In this document: positions 15,418 through 23,842 of the stretch, one piece after another
Numbering within the stretch: position 1 is the stretch's first letter
Layout of the letters: each line of letters starts with the position of its first letter
DNA from: Saccharibacillus endophyticus
Lineage (GTDB): Bacteria; Bacillota; Bacilli; Paenibacillales; Paenibacillaceae
NCBI RefSeq assembly: GCF_013185185.1
Contig: NZ_JAAZWE010000002.1
Location: forward strand, 1-64,000
Direction of reading: 5' to 3'
Length of the DNA: 64,000 bases
Made by a program: the position numbers and the translations under genes
Notes under the pieces: model-generated
What the model was told of the DNA's origin: nothing
Databases searched by the model: none
What the model saw: the letters and a program-made list of their open reading frames with translations, nothing else

Positions 15418-17542
15418 TTCCGAACGACCCGAGAACATTTCTTCGACGCCCAAAAAACAAACCGCGCGAAGGTTGTTTCAATACGCTCTGGCTGCAAAAG
15501 GAACCTTTATCGCAGCCATCATCGCGCTTGCGATCGGCGTCGGTGCCGAACTGGCCAGTCCGTTCATCGCCAAAATGATGATCGACGATCATATGATGGG
15601 GATCGAAAATCCTCATTATCAAACCGCCGAAGCAAGCGAAGACGCGGTTGCTTATCAGGGTGCCTATTATAAACGCGGCGACCGATTCGCGGAAGGCGAA
15701 ACCCGAGGCGAAGAGGTTCGCATTCTCCAAGTCGGGCGAAGTTTCGTATTTGTCGATGAACCCGTAACGACGCCCGAAGGCGATCGCAGCTTTGCGGACG
15801 GCACGTTGTCTATTCGGACAAACAGCGGCACGGATACGTATCCGGCACAGCAGTTATCCAAAGAAGAGCTATTCGACTTTTATTCGCCGGAAATTCCGGG
15901 CATCATCAATCTCGTCTTGCTCTATCTGCTGTTCCTGGCGATCTCGATCGTGATGGAGTTCGGTAAAACATACTGGCTCCAATCGTCCGCCAACCGGGTC
16001 ATCCAGAAGCTTCGCCTTGATCTGTACGCGCAGATTCAGCGGCTTCCGGTCAACTTTTTCGATAACCTGCCGGCCGGCAAGGTTGTCTCGCGCGTCACCA
16101 ACGATACGGAAGCGGTAAAAGACCTGTTCATTGCCGTACTGTCCAACTTTACGACGGGAATCGTGTATATCACGGGAATTTATGTGGCGTTGTTCATTCT
16201 CGACCCGCGCCTTGCGGCGGTTTCGCTGTTCATCGTTCCGTTGATTATTCTGTGGATCTATCTGTACCGCAAAGTCGCGACGAAATACAACACGATCATT
16301 CGCTCGCGCCTGAGCGAGCTGAACGCGATCATCAACGAATCGATCCAAGGGATGTCGATCATTCGCGTTTTCCGTCGGGAAAAGCAAACGGAAGCCGAAT
16401 TCGAAGAATTGAACGGCGATTACATGAAGCATCAGAACAAAATGCTGAATTTGAACTCGTTCACGTCCCACAACTTGGTTAACGTGCTGCGCAATATCGC
16501 GTTTACCGTGGTCATCTGGTACTTCGGCTCCTCGACCATCGACGGTGCCGCATCCATTATCTCGTTGGGGGCCCTGTATGCGTTCGTCGACATTCTCGGT
16601 CGTCTGTTCCAGCCGATTACCGGCATGGTGAACCAACTGGCCGCGCTCGACTCCGCCATGGTATCCGCAGGGCGGGTGTTCGAATTGCTGGATGAAAAAG
16701 GCGAGAACGTCACCGACGGCGGCATGCCGCGCTACAAAGGAAACGTCGCTTTCGACAATGTTTCTTTTGCCTATAACAAAGATTATGTATTGAAAAACAT
16801 TTCGTTCGAAGCGAAGCAAGGACAAACGGTCGCCTTGGTCGGTCATACCGGCTCCGGTAAAAGCTCGATCATCAATCTGCTGTTCCGCTTCTATGATCCG
16901 CAAAAAGGCACGATCACCATCGACGGTCAAAGCGTTCGCGATCTGCCGAAGCAGCATATCCGTCAGCATATGGGCATCGTGCTGCAAGACCCGTATCTGT
17001 TCACCGGCACGATCGCGTCCAATGTCAGTCTGGGCGATGAACGGATCAGCCGAGAACGCGTCGAACAAGCCCTTAAAGAAGTCGGCGCAGACAAGATTTT
17101 GTCCGATCTTCCCGGCGGCTTCGACGAACCGGTTATCGAAAAAGGCAGCACGTTGTCCGCAGGCCAACGCCAATTGATCTCGTTCGCCCGCGCACTCGCT
17201 TTCGACCCGGCGATCCTGATCCTGGACGAAGCGACCGCCAATATCGATACCGAGACCGAAGCGTTGATCCAATCCGCCCTGAATGTTCTGAAACAAGGCC
17301 GCACCACCTTCGTCATCGCCCACCGCTTGTCCACGATCCGCAGCGCAGACCAAATCATGGTTCTTCACCGCGGCGAAATCGTCGAACGCGGCAACCATGA
17401 CGAACTGATGGCCGTAGGCGGCCGTTACTTCCAGATGTACCAGCTTCAACAAGGCGGCGGCGATTCCATCACTCCCGTCACCGGAAAACCCGATTCCGGC
17501 TTCGAAGCCCGCCCTGCTTTCGGCGGAGCGAACGGAGATTAA
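15407..17542 (+). CDS. bmrD: Heterodimeric multidrug ABC exporter subunit, BmrD-like
   Basis: A 711-residue half-transporter partnering BmrC. An insertion of about 100 residues between the first two membrane spans (about residues 65-165, charged and Gly-rich) matches the extra extracellular segment of BmrD/YheH and accounts for the length. The nucleotide-binding domain has Walker A GHTGSGKSS, a non-canonical signature LSAGQ, and Walker B ILILDEATANID with the catalytic Glu. The heterodimer therefore has one active and one degenerate ATP site. The start is ATG at 15407 with GAGGAGGTG inside the end of bmrC. The family exports drugs; substrates here are unknown. Confidence 0.88.
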   Translation: MEYNSERPENISSTPKKQTARRLFQYALAAKGTFIAAIIALAIGVGAELASPFIAKMMIDDHMMGIENPHYQTAEASEDAVAYQGAYYKRGDRFAEGETRGEEVRILQVGRSFVFVDEPVTTPEGDRSFADGTLSIRTNSGTDTYPAQQLSKEELFDFYSPEIPGIINLVLLYLLFLAISIVMEFGKTYWLQSSANRVIQKLRLDLYAQIQRLPVNFFDNLPAGKVVSRVTNDTEAVKDLFIAVLSNFTTGIVYITGIYVALFILDPRLAAVSLFIVPLIILWIYLYRKVATKYNTIIRSRLSELNAIINESIQGMSIIRVFRREKQTEAEFEELNGDYMKHQNKMLNLNSFTSHNLVNVLRNIAFTVVIWYFGSSTIDGAASIISLGALYAFVDILGRLFQPITGMVNQLAALDSAMVSAGRVFELLDEKGENVTDGGMPRYKGNVAFDNVSFAYNKDYVLKNISFEAKQGQTVALVGHTGSGKSSIINLLFRFYDPQKGTITIDGQSVRDLPKQHIRQHMGIVLQDPYLFTGTIASNVSLGDERISRERVEQALKEVGADKILSDLPGGFDEPVIEKGSTLSAGQRQLISFARALAFDPAILILDEATANIDTETEALIQSALNVLKQGRTTFVIAHRLSTIRSADQIMVLHRGEIVERGNHDELMAVGGRYFQMYQLQQGGGDSITPVTGKPDSGFEARPAFGGANGD

Positions 17543-17670
17543 GAAGTAAAGTCGGCAGGTCGGTTATCGATTGGATTCGATGAGCGATAAACGACTTGTC
17601 TCGACTTGCTTTCAATCTTTATGAAGTGTGTTCTCATTGGTTTTATCTCTTCTTCCCTGCCCTCATTAGG

Positions 17671-17711
17671 CCAAACAAAAAGCGTTCCCGACGGGAGCGC
17701 TTTTTGTTTGG
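17671..17711. terminator. Terminator after bmrCD
   Basis: CCAAACAAAAAGCG pairs with CGCTTTTTGTTTGG around TTCCCGACGGGAG, which can itself form an inner GC stem. Its right arm is also the left outer arm of repeat element R1. Confidence 0.8.
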
Positions 17712-17942
17712 TAAGTTCTACGCTTTGAATAGGCTACCCAGGCATAGGGGAAACTTCAGTGTAGGTGAAGCATTTCGAAGAAATGCACTTCGGAAGCCTA
17801 TGCTATTAGCGTTCGCCTTTGAACTTGGGAAGCGCCCTTATTCAAATTAAATTCAGCTTCCCAAGTTCAACACGCGACCGGAACGAAGTTTCCCCGGCGC
17901 CCCCACGCCTTTTCAACGAACAGGACTTACCCAAACAAAAAG
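17700..17942 (-). repeat. Structured intergenic repeat element R1
   Basis: This fills the gap between the convergent bmrD and SLH genes. Nested inverted repeats: outer CTTTTTGTTTGGTAAGT (17700-17716) with 17925-17942, one bulge; GGGGAAACTTC (17747-17757) with GAAGTTTCCCC (17885-17895); and a perfect 15-bp stem TTGAACTTGGGAAGC (17819-17833) with 17856-17870. A side hairpin lies at 17767-17791. Read on the reverse strand it shares TTCGTTCCGGTCGCGTG, AAAGGCGA and CCTACACTGAA with R3 (57511-57656), and parts with R2 and R4, although its stems differ in sequence. Confidence 0.75.
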
Positions 17943-17967
17943 AGCGCCCCGAATCGGAGCGCTCTTT
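17939..17967 (-). terminator. Terminator of the SLH-domain gene
   Basis: AAAGAGCGC and GCGCTCTTT enclose a short loop, with a T run on the reverse strand, 16 bp after the stop codon. Confidence 0.8.
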
Positions 17968-17982
17968 GCTTTGCCTAAACTC

Positions 17983-18918
17983 TTATTTTAATAGTTTCGC
18001 GTCCGAAGCGCCTGTTTCTCCGCCCGTTTGTTCAGCCACGACTTCCGAAGGCGTACCCGTCAGATACGTCGAGACTTCCGCGTCCGTGATCACCTGCGGA
18101 TACATCATGCCCGATTCCGGCTTGGTAATGCTGTATTGGATCGTCGCTTTGCCGCCTTCGTATTTCACATCGTCGATTTTCAAACCGTAGCCCGGATTCG
18201 GCAGCGAAGCTTTCAACGTTGCTTTCACCCGTCCGTCGGCTTCTTTCGCTGTTGTCACGCCCACTTCCGTTACCTCCGTTCCTTCGCCGACATTGCCGTT
18301 GTCTCCGCCGACTTTATTGATGAACTCAATCGCATTATACACCAATTCCGCGGCTTCCATCCGAGTGATCGGGTCTTGCGGACGGAATTCGCCGCCGGGA
18401 GAAATAATGCGCATGTTGCCGAGCGTTTGGATCGCGCCCAGATGGTCGCCCGTGAATTCTTTTTCGTCGTCGAAGAAAATGTACATTTTAGTCGTCGGAT
18501 ATTGGCCTGTCGTGTTGATACCTTCAAGGAGCAGACTTGCGAATTGTTCACGAGTCATTTTTGCGCTGACCGAATCCGTTTTAGTTACGGTCTTGATGCC
18601 GTTGTGCAATGCAGCTTCATAAGCCGGAGCGTACCAAGCGTCATTGTTGAAAGAAGGGACCGGAATGTAATCCACGCCCGGGTCCGTTTCAAGGCCGAAA
18701 GCGTTCACGATCAATTGAACGGCTTGAGCATTGGTCAGATCGACCGAAGGAGCGAAAAGATCTTGCCCGATTCCTTTCATCACGCCCATCTGCTGCAAGG
18801 ATTGAGCGATCTTGGCGTTATCTTCGTTTTGAATGTCGCTGTACGCGGATGCCGATGCTGCGAATGCGAACGATCCTGCCATTACCAGAGCTGCACAAGC
18901 TTTTACTGTCTTTTTCAT
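17983..18918 (-). CDS. Secreted S-layer homology (SLH) domain protein
   Basis: A 311-residue exported protein. Residues 1-25 form a Sec signal peptide (MKKTVKACAALVMAG, Ala-rich core, cleavage near SAYS). Two or three SLH-like repeats follow (residues about 26-205), with YSDIQNEDNAKIAQSLQQMG and the closing FRPQDPITRMEAAELV typical of SLH motifs that bind pyruvylated wall polymers. The C-terminal 100 residues form a beta-rich domain (GYGLKIDDVKYEGGKATI). The start is ATG at 18918 with AGAGGTGA. It is a single gene between repeats R1 and R2, with its own terminator. Confidence 0.82.
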   Translation of the reverse strand: MKKTVKACAALVMAGSFAFAASASAYSDIQNEDNAKIAQSLQQMGVMKGIGQDLFAPSVDLTNAQAVQLIVNAFGLETDPGVDYIPVPSFNNDAWYAPAYEAALHNGIKTVTKTDSVSAKMTREQFASLLLEGINTTGQYPTTKMYIFFDDEKEFTGDHLGAIQTLGNMRIISPGGEFRPQDPITRMEAAELVYNAIEFINKVGGDNGNVGEGTEVTEVGVTTAKEADGRVKATLKASLPNPGYGLKIDDVKYEGGKATIQYSITKPESGMMYPQVITDAEVSTYLTGTPSEVVAEQTGGETGASDAKLLK

Positions 18919-18997
18919 GGTTGGGTCACCTCTTGTATGATTTTCTCTTTCTCACCCTTCCAGACGCAGCGTGTTTCGAAAAGGTTGCAGGGAAAAG

Positions 18998-19152
18998 AAA
19001 AAGTCCTGTTCGGAAAACCGGTAACCGAAGCTGCGGGAGAAATTCGTTCAAAACGCTGTTTCACTCATAAAGCCTTCGGCTTTACGAGTTCAAAGGCGTT
19101 TTTCACTGAATTTCTCCCTTCGCTTTAGTTTCGGTTACGAACAGGACTTTTT
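18998..19152 (+). repeat. Structured intergenic repeat element R2 (155-bp imperfect palindrome)
   Basis: Between argS and the SLH gene. The outer arms are a perfect 15 bp: AAAAAGTCCTGTTCG (18998-19012) and its complement (19138-19152). Inward follow GTAACCGAA/TTCGGTTAC, GGGAGAAATTC/GAATTTCTCCC and TAAAGCC-TTCG-GGCTTTA. It shares CTGCGGGAGAAATTCGTT and CACTGAATTTCTC with R3. Because it ends in a T run it could also terminate argS. No gene is visible here. Confidence 0.75.
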
Positions 19153-19186
19153 CTGAAGGTGAAGATAAATGACTATAAAATGATCA

Positions 19187-20890
19187 TTAAATTTCTTCCG
19201 GCGAACGAACGCCGAGTAAATTCAGTGCCCAACGAAGTCTCTCGGCGGCCAAGCGGGTTAGTTCCAGGCGAATCTCCTTATCTCCTGCCGCAGCGCTGAG
19301 CACCTTGTTATGATGGTAGAAGCGGTTGAACAGTTTAGCCAAATCCAGCGCATAGCGCGCAATGGCCGAAGGCTCGTGGCGCTGCACGCCGCGGTGAAGC
19401 TCTGTTGCGTAATCGCACAAGCGTTTGAGCAATTCCCAGGATGCTTCGTCCCATTCGTATGACGATGTCCGTTTTTTCAATGTATCCGGGTCTATGGTTC
19501 CGCCGTTCGCTTCGATGCCTTCGGCTTTTGCTTTACGCAGTACGCTCCGCGCCCGGGCATGCGTATACTGCACGTAAGGTCCGGTCTCTCCTTCGAATTG
19601 CACGGCTTCTTCGATCGAGAAATTGATCTCGCCGATCCGGTTGTTTTTCAGATCTCCAAACACGATGGCTCCGATCCCGATCGCTTCGGCAACAGACTCG
19701 CGATTTTGCAGTTGCGGATTTTTTTCTTCAATAATTGCAGTTGCTCGCGTTACGGCCTCGTCCAATACCTCTTCCAAAAAGACGACTTTGCCTTTGCGCG
19801 TCGACATCTTTTTCCCTTCGAATTTCATCAAGCCGAACGGGATATGCTGACAAGCCGATGCCCAATCCCGCCCCATTTTGTGCAACACCGCGAACACTTG
19901 CCGGAAATGCAGCGTTTGCTCCGCGCCGACCACGTACAGCAGCTTATCCGCTTCCAGCACGTCGTGCCGATAGATGGCAGTCGCCAAATCGCGCGTCGGA
20001 TAAATCGTCGTGCCGTCGGATTTCAGGATCAAGCAAGGCGGCATGTTCGCGTCACCCAGCCGGACGACCTGCGCGCCTTCGCTTTCTTCCAGCAGCCCTT
20101 CGGCTCGCAGCTCCTCGACGACGGCTCCCATTTTATCATTGTAAAAGCTTTCGCCCAGTACTTTATCGAACGAGACGCCCAAGCGTTCATACATCCGGTC
20201 AAACTCGCTCATGCTCACATCGACGAAGTACCGCCAAAGGTTCAACGCTTCTTCGTCTCCGCTTTCCAACCGGCGGAACCAATCGCGCGCTTCGGTCTCC
20301 AGCGTCGGATCGTTTTCGGCTTCGTCGTGGAATCGAACATAAAGGGACAAGGATTCGCGGATCGGCGCGGCCTTCAAACGTTCCTCGCTGCCCCAACGCT
20401 TATAAGCCGTGATCTGTTTGCCGAACTGCGTGCCCCAATCGCCCAAATGATTGACGCTGACCGCGCGATACCCCGCCTCCTTGTACATTCGGTATAAAGC
20501 AGCTCCGATGACCGTCGAACGCAGATGGCCTACGCCGAACGGCTTGGCGATATTGGGCGAAGACATATCGATCACGACGGTCTCTCCGTTGGGAGCGGCG
20601 GTTCCTCCTTCCGCCTGCGACAGCAGCGCGACCGAATGAAACGAGCGATCGAGTCGAAAATTCAGGTAAGGCCCTGCGGCCGAAGCTTCCGTTCCTTCCA
20701 GTTTAAAACGCTCCGCCAACTCGGACGCGATCTGCTGCGGCGCTTTGCGAAGGCTTTTGGCTAACGCGAAGCAAGGAAAAGCGGCATCCCCCAATTCCGG
20801 ATTCGGCGGCAGCTCCAACATGGGCTCCGCCGTTCCTTTTTCCCATTCCAATAACATGTCCAGTTCTGCTCCGATCCGTGCTAAACTCAT
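19187..20890 (-). CDS. argS: Arginyl-tRNA synthetase
   Basis: A class I aminoacyl-tRNA synthetase charging tRNA-Arg. The sequence shows the N-terminal tRNA-recognition domain (residues about 1-90), the HIGH-like motif in KPFGVGHLRS, and the KMSKS-like loop KMSTRKG. The DALR-type anticodon-binding domain follows (YVQYTHARARS onward). Length is 567 residues, usual for the family. The start is ATG at 20890 with AAGGAGGAG six to eight bases upstream; a longer frame would begin inside that site. Transcription is controlled by a T-box leader. R2 follows the stop. Confidence 0.96.
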   Translation of the reverse strand: MSLARIGAELDMLLEWEKGTAEPMLELPPNPELGDAAFPCFALAKSLRKAPQQIASELAERFKLEGTEASAAGPYLNFRLDRSFHSVALLSQAEGGTAAPNGETVVIDMSSPNIAKPFGVGHLRSTVIGAALYRMYKEAGYRAVSVNHLGDWGTQFGKQITAYKRWGSEERLKAAPIRESLSLYVRFHDEAENDPTLETEARDWFRRLESGDEEALNLWRYFVDVSMSEFDRMYERLGVSFDKVLGESFYNDKMGAVVEELRAEGLLEESEGAQVVRLGDANMPPCLILKSDGTTIYPTRDLATAIYRHDVLEADKLLYVVGAEQTLHFRQVFAVLHKMGRDWASACQHIPFGLMKFEGKKMSTRKGKVVFLEEVLDEAVTRATAIIEEKNPQLQNRESVAEAIGIGAIVFGDLKNNRIGEINFSIEEAVQFEGETGPYVQYTHARARSVLRKAKAEGIEANGGTIDPDTLKKRTSSYEWDEASWELLKRLCDYATELHRGVQRHEPSAIARYALDLAKLFNRFYHHNKVLSAAAGDKEIRLELTRLAAERLRWALNLLGVRSPEEI

Positions 20891-20926
20891 CCTTTTCTCC
20901 TCCTTGGTTGTCATGGAAAAACGCGC

Positions 20927-21254
20927 AAAAAAGCCCTCGCCTCATAAAGAGACGAGAGCTTGAATTCCCGCGGTACCACTCTTGTAGTCCTCTGCCGTTT
21001 CGTAACGAAACCGGCGCGAACCTCTCGATCGGCGATAACGGCGCCGTAACCGGTCGAATCTACGCGGAAACGCCCCTGCATTTGCCGGGCACTCGTTCGA
21101 ATCGACGTCTCCCGGGTGCGCTTCTCCGACTGCCGCAGTGCCGGCTTCCACCTCCCCGGCTCGCTGTTTCCGCTATGGCTGACTCGGATACTCTCCCGTT
21201 CAAAGACATTGTCTGAAAAAAGACCGAATTCCGCCGGGCGGTTCGATCCGTCTT
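20927..21254 (-). promoter_or_regulatory. T-box riboswitch leader of argS
   Basis: On the reverse strand the leader carries the T-box sequence AGAGTGGTACCGCG (20982-20969). A terminator follows (20960-20927, AGCTCTCGTCTC pairing with GAGGCGAGGGCT, then six T). Stem I features include GGGAGAGTA opposite GAAG-CGC-ACCC, which makes CGC (Arg, 21120-21118) the likely specifier codon. Uncharged tRNA-Arg would stabilise the antiterminator and switch argS on. The 190 bp further right, up to the next gene, show nothing definite. Confidence 0.92.
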
Positions 21255-21260
21255 TTTGCC

Positions 21261-21289
21261 ATTATAGAGCGTCGAACCGAGAGAAGCAA
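21261..21289 (-). promoter_or_regulatory. argS promoter
   Basis: On the reverse strand TTGCTT (21289-21284), a 17-nt spacer and a perfect TATAAT (21266-21261) precede the T-box leader. Confidence 0.8.
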
Positions 21290-21477
21290 GCCGGAATCGA
21301 ATCTTTCATTTTTTACCGGTGATTGATTACATTTGAAAATATTATTTTTTTACCAACTCGGCCGCTTAACCGGGTTCAACGAATACAGGGTCGTTTAAGA
21401 TATAAGGGCGCTGCTGCGTCTAAATGGCTTGTCCAGCAAGCACACATCTTCATTCAACACGAGGAGGAGTCATAGTT

Positions 21478-22797
21478 TTGAAAAAGAAACGTTTCGTTTA
21501 TCCTTTGGCACTGGTTGCGGTATCGCTCTTGCTGCTGCTTGCCGCCTGCACGCCCGAATCCCGTTCTTCTTCCGGCACGCCGACGGCCGCTACCGGCGAA
21601 GAACCGAAGGTCACGCTCGATTTCTGGACATTTTGGGGTTCGGAAACCCGACGCCCGATCATCGAAAAAATCATCGACGATTTCAACCAATCGCAGGATC
21701 GGATCATGGTCAAACATACATATCTTCCGTTCGGCGATATCTGGACCAAAAACCTGGCTTCCATCGCGGCGGGCAATCCCGCGGACGTGATCGTCAACGA
21801 TTACGCCGACGTCAACCTGCGCGCGAGCAAAAATCAAAATACCGATCTCTCGAGCTATTTGGCCGAAGATGATATCGAAAGCCGGTTCTATCCCGAACTT
21901 TGGAACAACGTGCTGTACGAGGACAAAGCGTACGCGCTTCCGTTCAATACGGACACCCGCCTGCTTTATTACAATAAAGAAGCGTTCCGCGAAGCCGGAC
22001 TCGATCCCGAACAGCCTCCGCAAACGTGGGCAGAGCTGGAGGAGTACGCGCAAAAACTCGACAAGAAATCCGAAAACGGATACGAGCAGGTCGGCTTCTA
22101 TCCGCTGTGGGGCGATTTCGGCGTCGACAGCTGGCTGATCAACGGCGACGGCGGGAACGGTTATTTCGACGAAAGCGACCAGGCCGCCATCAACACGCCG
22201 GGCAAAGTCGCGACGCTGGAATGGCTGAAATCTTGGCAGGACCGGCTCGGACGGCAAACGGTGGACGCGATGAAAGCCGATTTCGGCAGCGGCGTCAGCG
22301 ATCCGTTCATCTCCGGCAAAGTCGCCATGTATATCCAGACCGGCACCTATAACACGCAGATCGAGGAGTTCGGCCAGGATCTCGATATCGGCGTCGCCCC
22401 GATTCCCGAGCGCGAAGCCGGTTCGGGTCACTGGAGCAGCGGCGGCGGCTTCGTGGTCGAAATTCCCAAAGGCGCCGCTCATCCCGAAGAAGCTTGGGAA
22501 TTCATCAAATATCTGACCGACGTCGACGCGCAAAAATACTGGGCCATGGAAAACTTCGACAACGTCGCGAATATCGAAGCGGCCGAAGATCCGGAAGCGA
22601 ACGAAAATCCGGTATACCAAGCATCCGTCGAAAACCTTGCCGATACGAAAGTATTCCAGGTGCCGCTCAGCGCTTCCGGCTATAAAGATTTGATCAATCC
22701 GCATACGGACGCCGTGTTCCTCGATAAAGAAACGCCGGAACAGGCATTGGAAGGCGCGGAAAAAGACGTTCAAGCTTTGATGTCGAAAAACCAATAA
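21478..22797 (+). CDS. Carbohydrate ABC transporter substrate-binding lipoprotein
   Basis: A 439-residue extracytoplasmic solute-binding protein of family 1. A basic start and hydrophobic stretch lead to the lipobox LAAC, with the lipidated Cys at about residue 24. A Ser/Thr/Gly linker and the binding fold follow (VTLDFWTFWGSE; YALPFNTDTRLLYYNK; the PEEAWEFIKYLT region). The family takes up sugars or oligosaccharides; the substrate cannot be read from sequence. The start is TTG at 21478 with GAGGAGGAG nine bases upstream. Two permeases follow. No ATPase is encoded nearby, so a shared MsmX-type ATPase is likely. No regulator is adjacent. Confidence 0.9.
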   Translation: MKKKRFVYPLALVAVSLLLLLAACTPESRSSSGTPTAATGEEPKVTLDFWTFWGSETRRPIIEKIIDDFNQSQDRIMVKHTYLPFGDIWTKNLASIAAGNPADVIVNDYADVNLRASKNQNTDLSSYLAEDDIESRFYPELWNNVLYEDKAYALPFNTDTRLLYYNKEAFREAGLDPEQPPQTWAELEEYAQKLDKKSENGYEQVGFYPLWGDFGVDSWLINGDGGNGYFDESDQAAINTPGKVATLEWLKSWQDRLGRQTVDAMKADFGSGVSDPFISGKVAMYIQTGTYNTQIEEFGQDLDIGVAPIPEREAGSGHWSSGGGFVVEIPKGAAHPEEAWEFIKYLTDVDAQKYWAMENFDNVANIEAAEDPEANENPVYQASVENLADTKVFQVPLSASGYKDLINPHTDAVFLDKETPEQALEGAEKDVQALMSKNQ

Positions 22798-22833
22798 GAC
22801 CGAAAACGCATCCTCGACCGCTCCGTTTCACGG

Positions 22834-22869
22834 GAGCCGCTTCGGCCTCGGCCGTCAGGCGGCTCTCTT
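22834..22869 (+). terminator. Intra-operon hairpin after the binding-protein gene
   Basis: GAGCCGC (22834-22840) and GCGGCTC (22859-22865), then TCTTTT. Partial termination or mRNA protection here would give more binding protein than permease, as is common in such operons. Confidence 0.65.
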
Positions 22870-22894
22870 TTACCCTTAACGAAGGAGGCTCGCG

Positions 22895-23842
22895 ATGAAA
22901 ACGACCGCGCAGGCCCGGGCACCGAAAAACGCTCGCAAAAAATTGTCCAAACTCGCGCGCCGCGAAGAGCTTCAAGGCTACCTATTCATTCTGCCGTGGT
23001 TGATCGGATTGTTCGGCATCACGCTGTTTCCGATGCTGTTTTCGCTTTACGGCAGCTTTACCGATTACGACGTCACGTCGCGCATGAATTTTATCGGTAT
23101 CGACAACTATGCGCGCATGTTCGCGGACGATCCGCTGTTTTGGAAATCGCTGTATAACACGCTGTATTACGTTGCGCTGATGGTGCCTTTGACGACGATC
23201 GGCTCGGTGCTGCTGGCGCTGATGCTGAACGAAAAGATCGCCGGCATGCGCGTGTTCCGCACGATCTATTATCTGCCGGCCGTTTTGTCGGGCGTAGGCG
23301 TTTATTTTCTTTGGATTCAGCTGCTGAACCCGTCGACGGGCTTGATCAACACGATGCTCGGTTGGGCCGGCATTCCCGGTCCCGCTTGGTTGAGCGATCC
23401 GATGTGGACGAAACCGGCGATCATCATGATGAAGCTGTGGAGCGTCGGCGGCGGCATGCTGCTGTATCTCGCCAGTCTTCAAGGCGTTCCGTCGCAGCTG
23501 TACGAGTCGGCCAAACTGGACGGCGCGTCCGCGTTCCGGCGATTCTGGCATATCACGCTGCCGATGATTTCTCCGGTTATCTTTTTCGACGTGGTGACGA
23601 GCTTTATCGGCGGATTCCAAATTTTCCAGGAAGGCTACGTCATGACCGACAGCGGCAACGGAGGCCCGATGGGGTCGTTGCTGTTCTATAACCTTTACAT
23701 GTGGAACCAGGCTTTCGGACTGTTCAATATGGGCTACGCGATGGCGATGGCTTGGGTGCTGTTCGTGATCGTGCTGGTGCTGACCCTGATCAACCTCCGC
23801 ATGTCCAAACGCTGGGTGTATTACGAAGGAGGCGATGACTGA
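22895..23842 (+). CDS. Sugar ABC transporter permease (MalF/UgpA type)
   Basis: A 315-residue inner-membrane permease with about six spans. After a basic cytoplasmic start, the first span begins at YLFILPWLIGLFGI. The ATPase-contact EAA loop is ESAKLDGASAFRRFW...LP near residues 205-230. It pairs with the next gene and uses the upstream lipoprotein. The start is ATG at 22895 with AAGGAGG. Its TGA overlaps the ATG of the next permease by one base, so the two are translationally coupled. Confidence 0.92.
   Translation: MKTTAQARAPKNARKKLSKLARREELQGYLFILPWLIGLFGITLFPMLFSLYGSFTDYDVTSRMNFIGIDNYARMFADDPLFWKSLYNTLYYVALMVPLTTIGSVLLALMLNEKIAGMRVFRTIYYLPAVLSGVGVYFLWIQLLNPSTGLINTMLGWAGIPGPAWLSDPMWTKPAIIMMKLWSVGGGMLLYLASLQGVPSQLYESAKLDGASAFRRFWHITLPMISPVIFFDVVTSFIGGFQIFQEGYVMTDSGNGGPMGSLLFYNLYMWNQAFGLFNMGYAMAMAWVLFVIVLVLTLINLRMSKRWVYYEGGDD

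Noticed and set aside
15869..17452. A 527-codon open frame on the reverse strand opposite bmrD
   Set aside because: It is the mirror of a real gene: composition reflects codon bias of bmrD, it has no ribosome binding site and no recognisable domain.
17700..17942. R1 as an insertion-sequence remnant or MITE with target duplication
   Set aside because: There is inverted symmetry but no transposase fragment and no clear flanking target-site duplication; the different outer arms in R1-R3 argue against ordinary terminal repeats.
21454..22794. A 446-codon open frame opposite the sugar-binding lipoprotein gene
   Set aside because: Antisense shadow; the forward frame has lipobox, family fold and a strong ribosome binding site.
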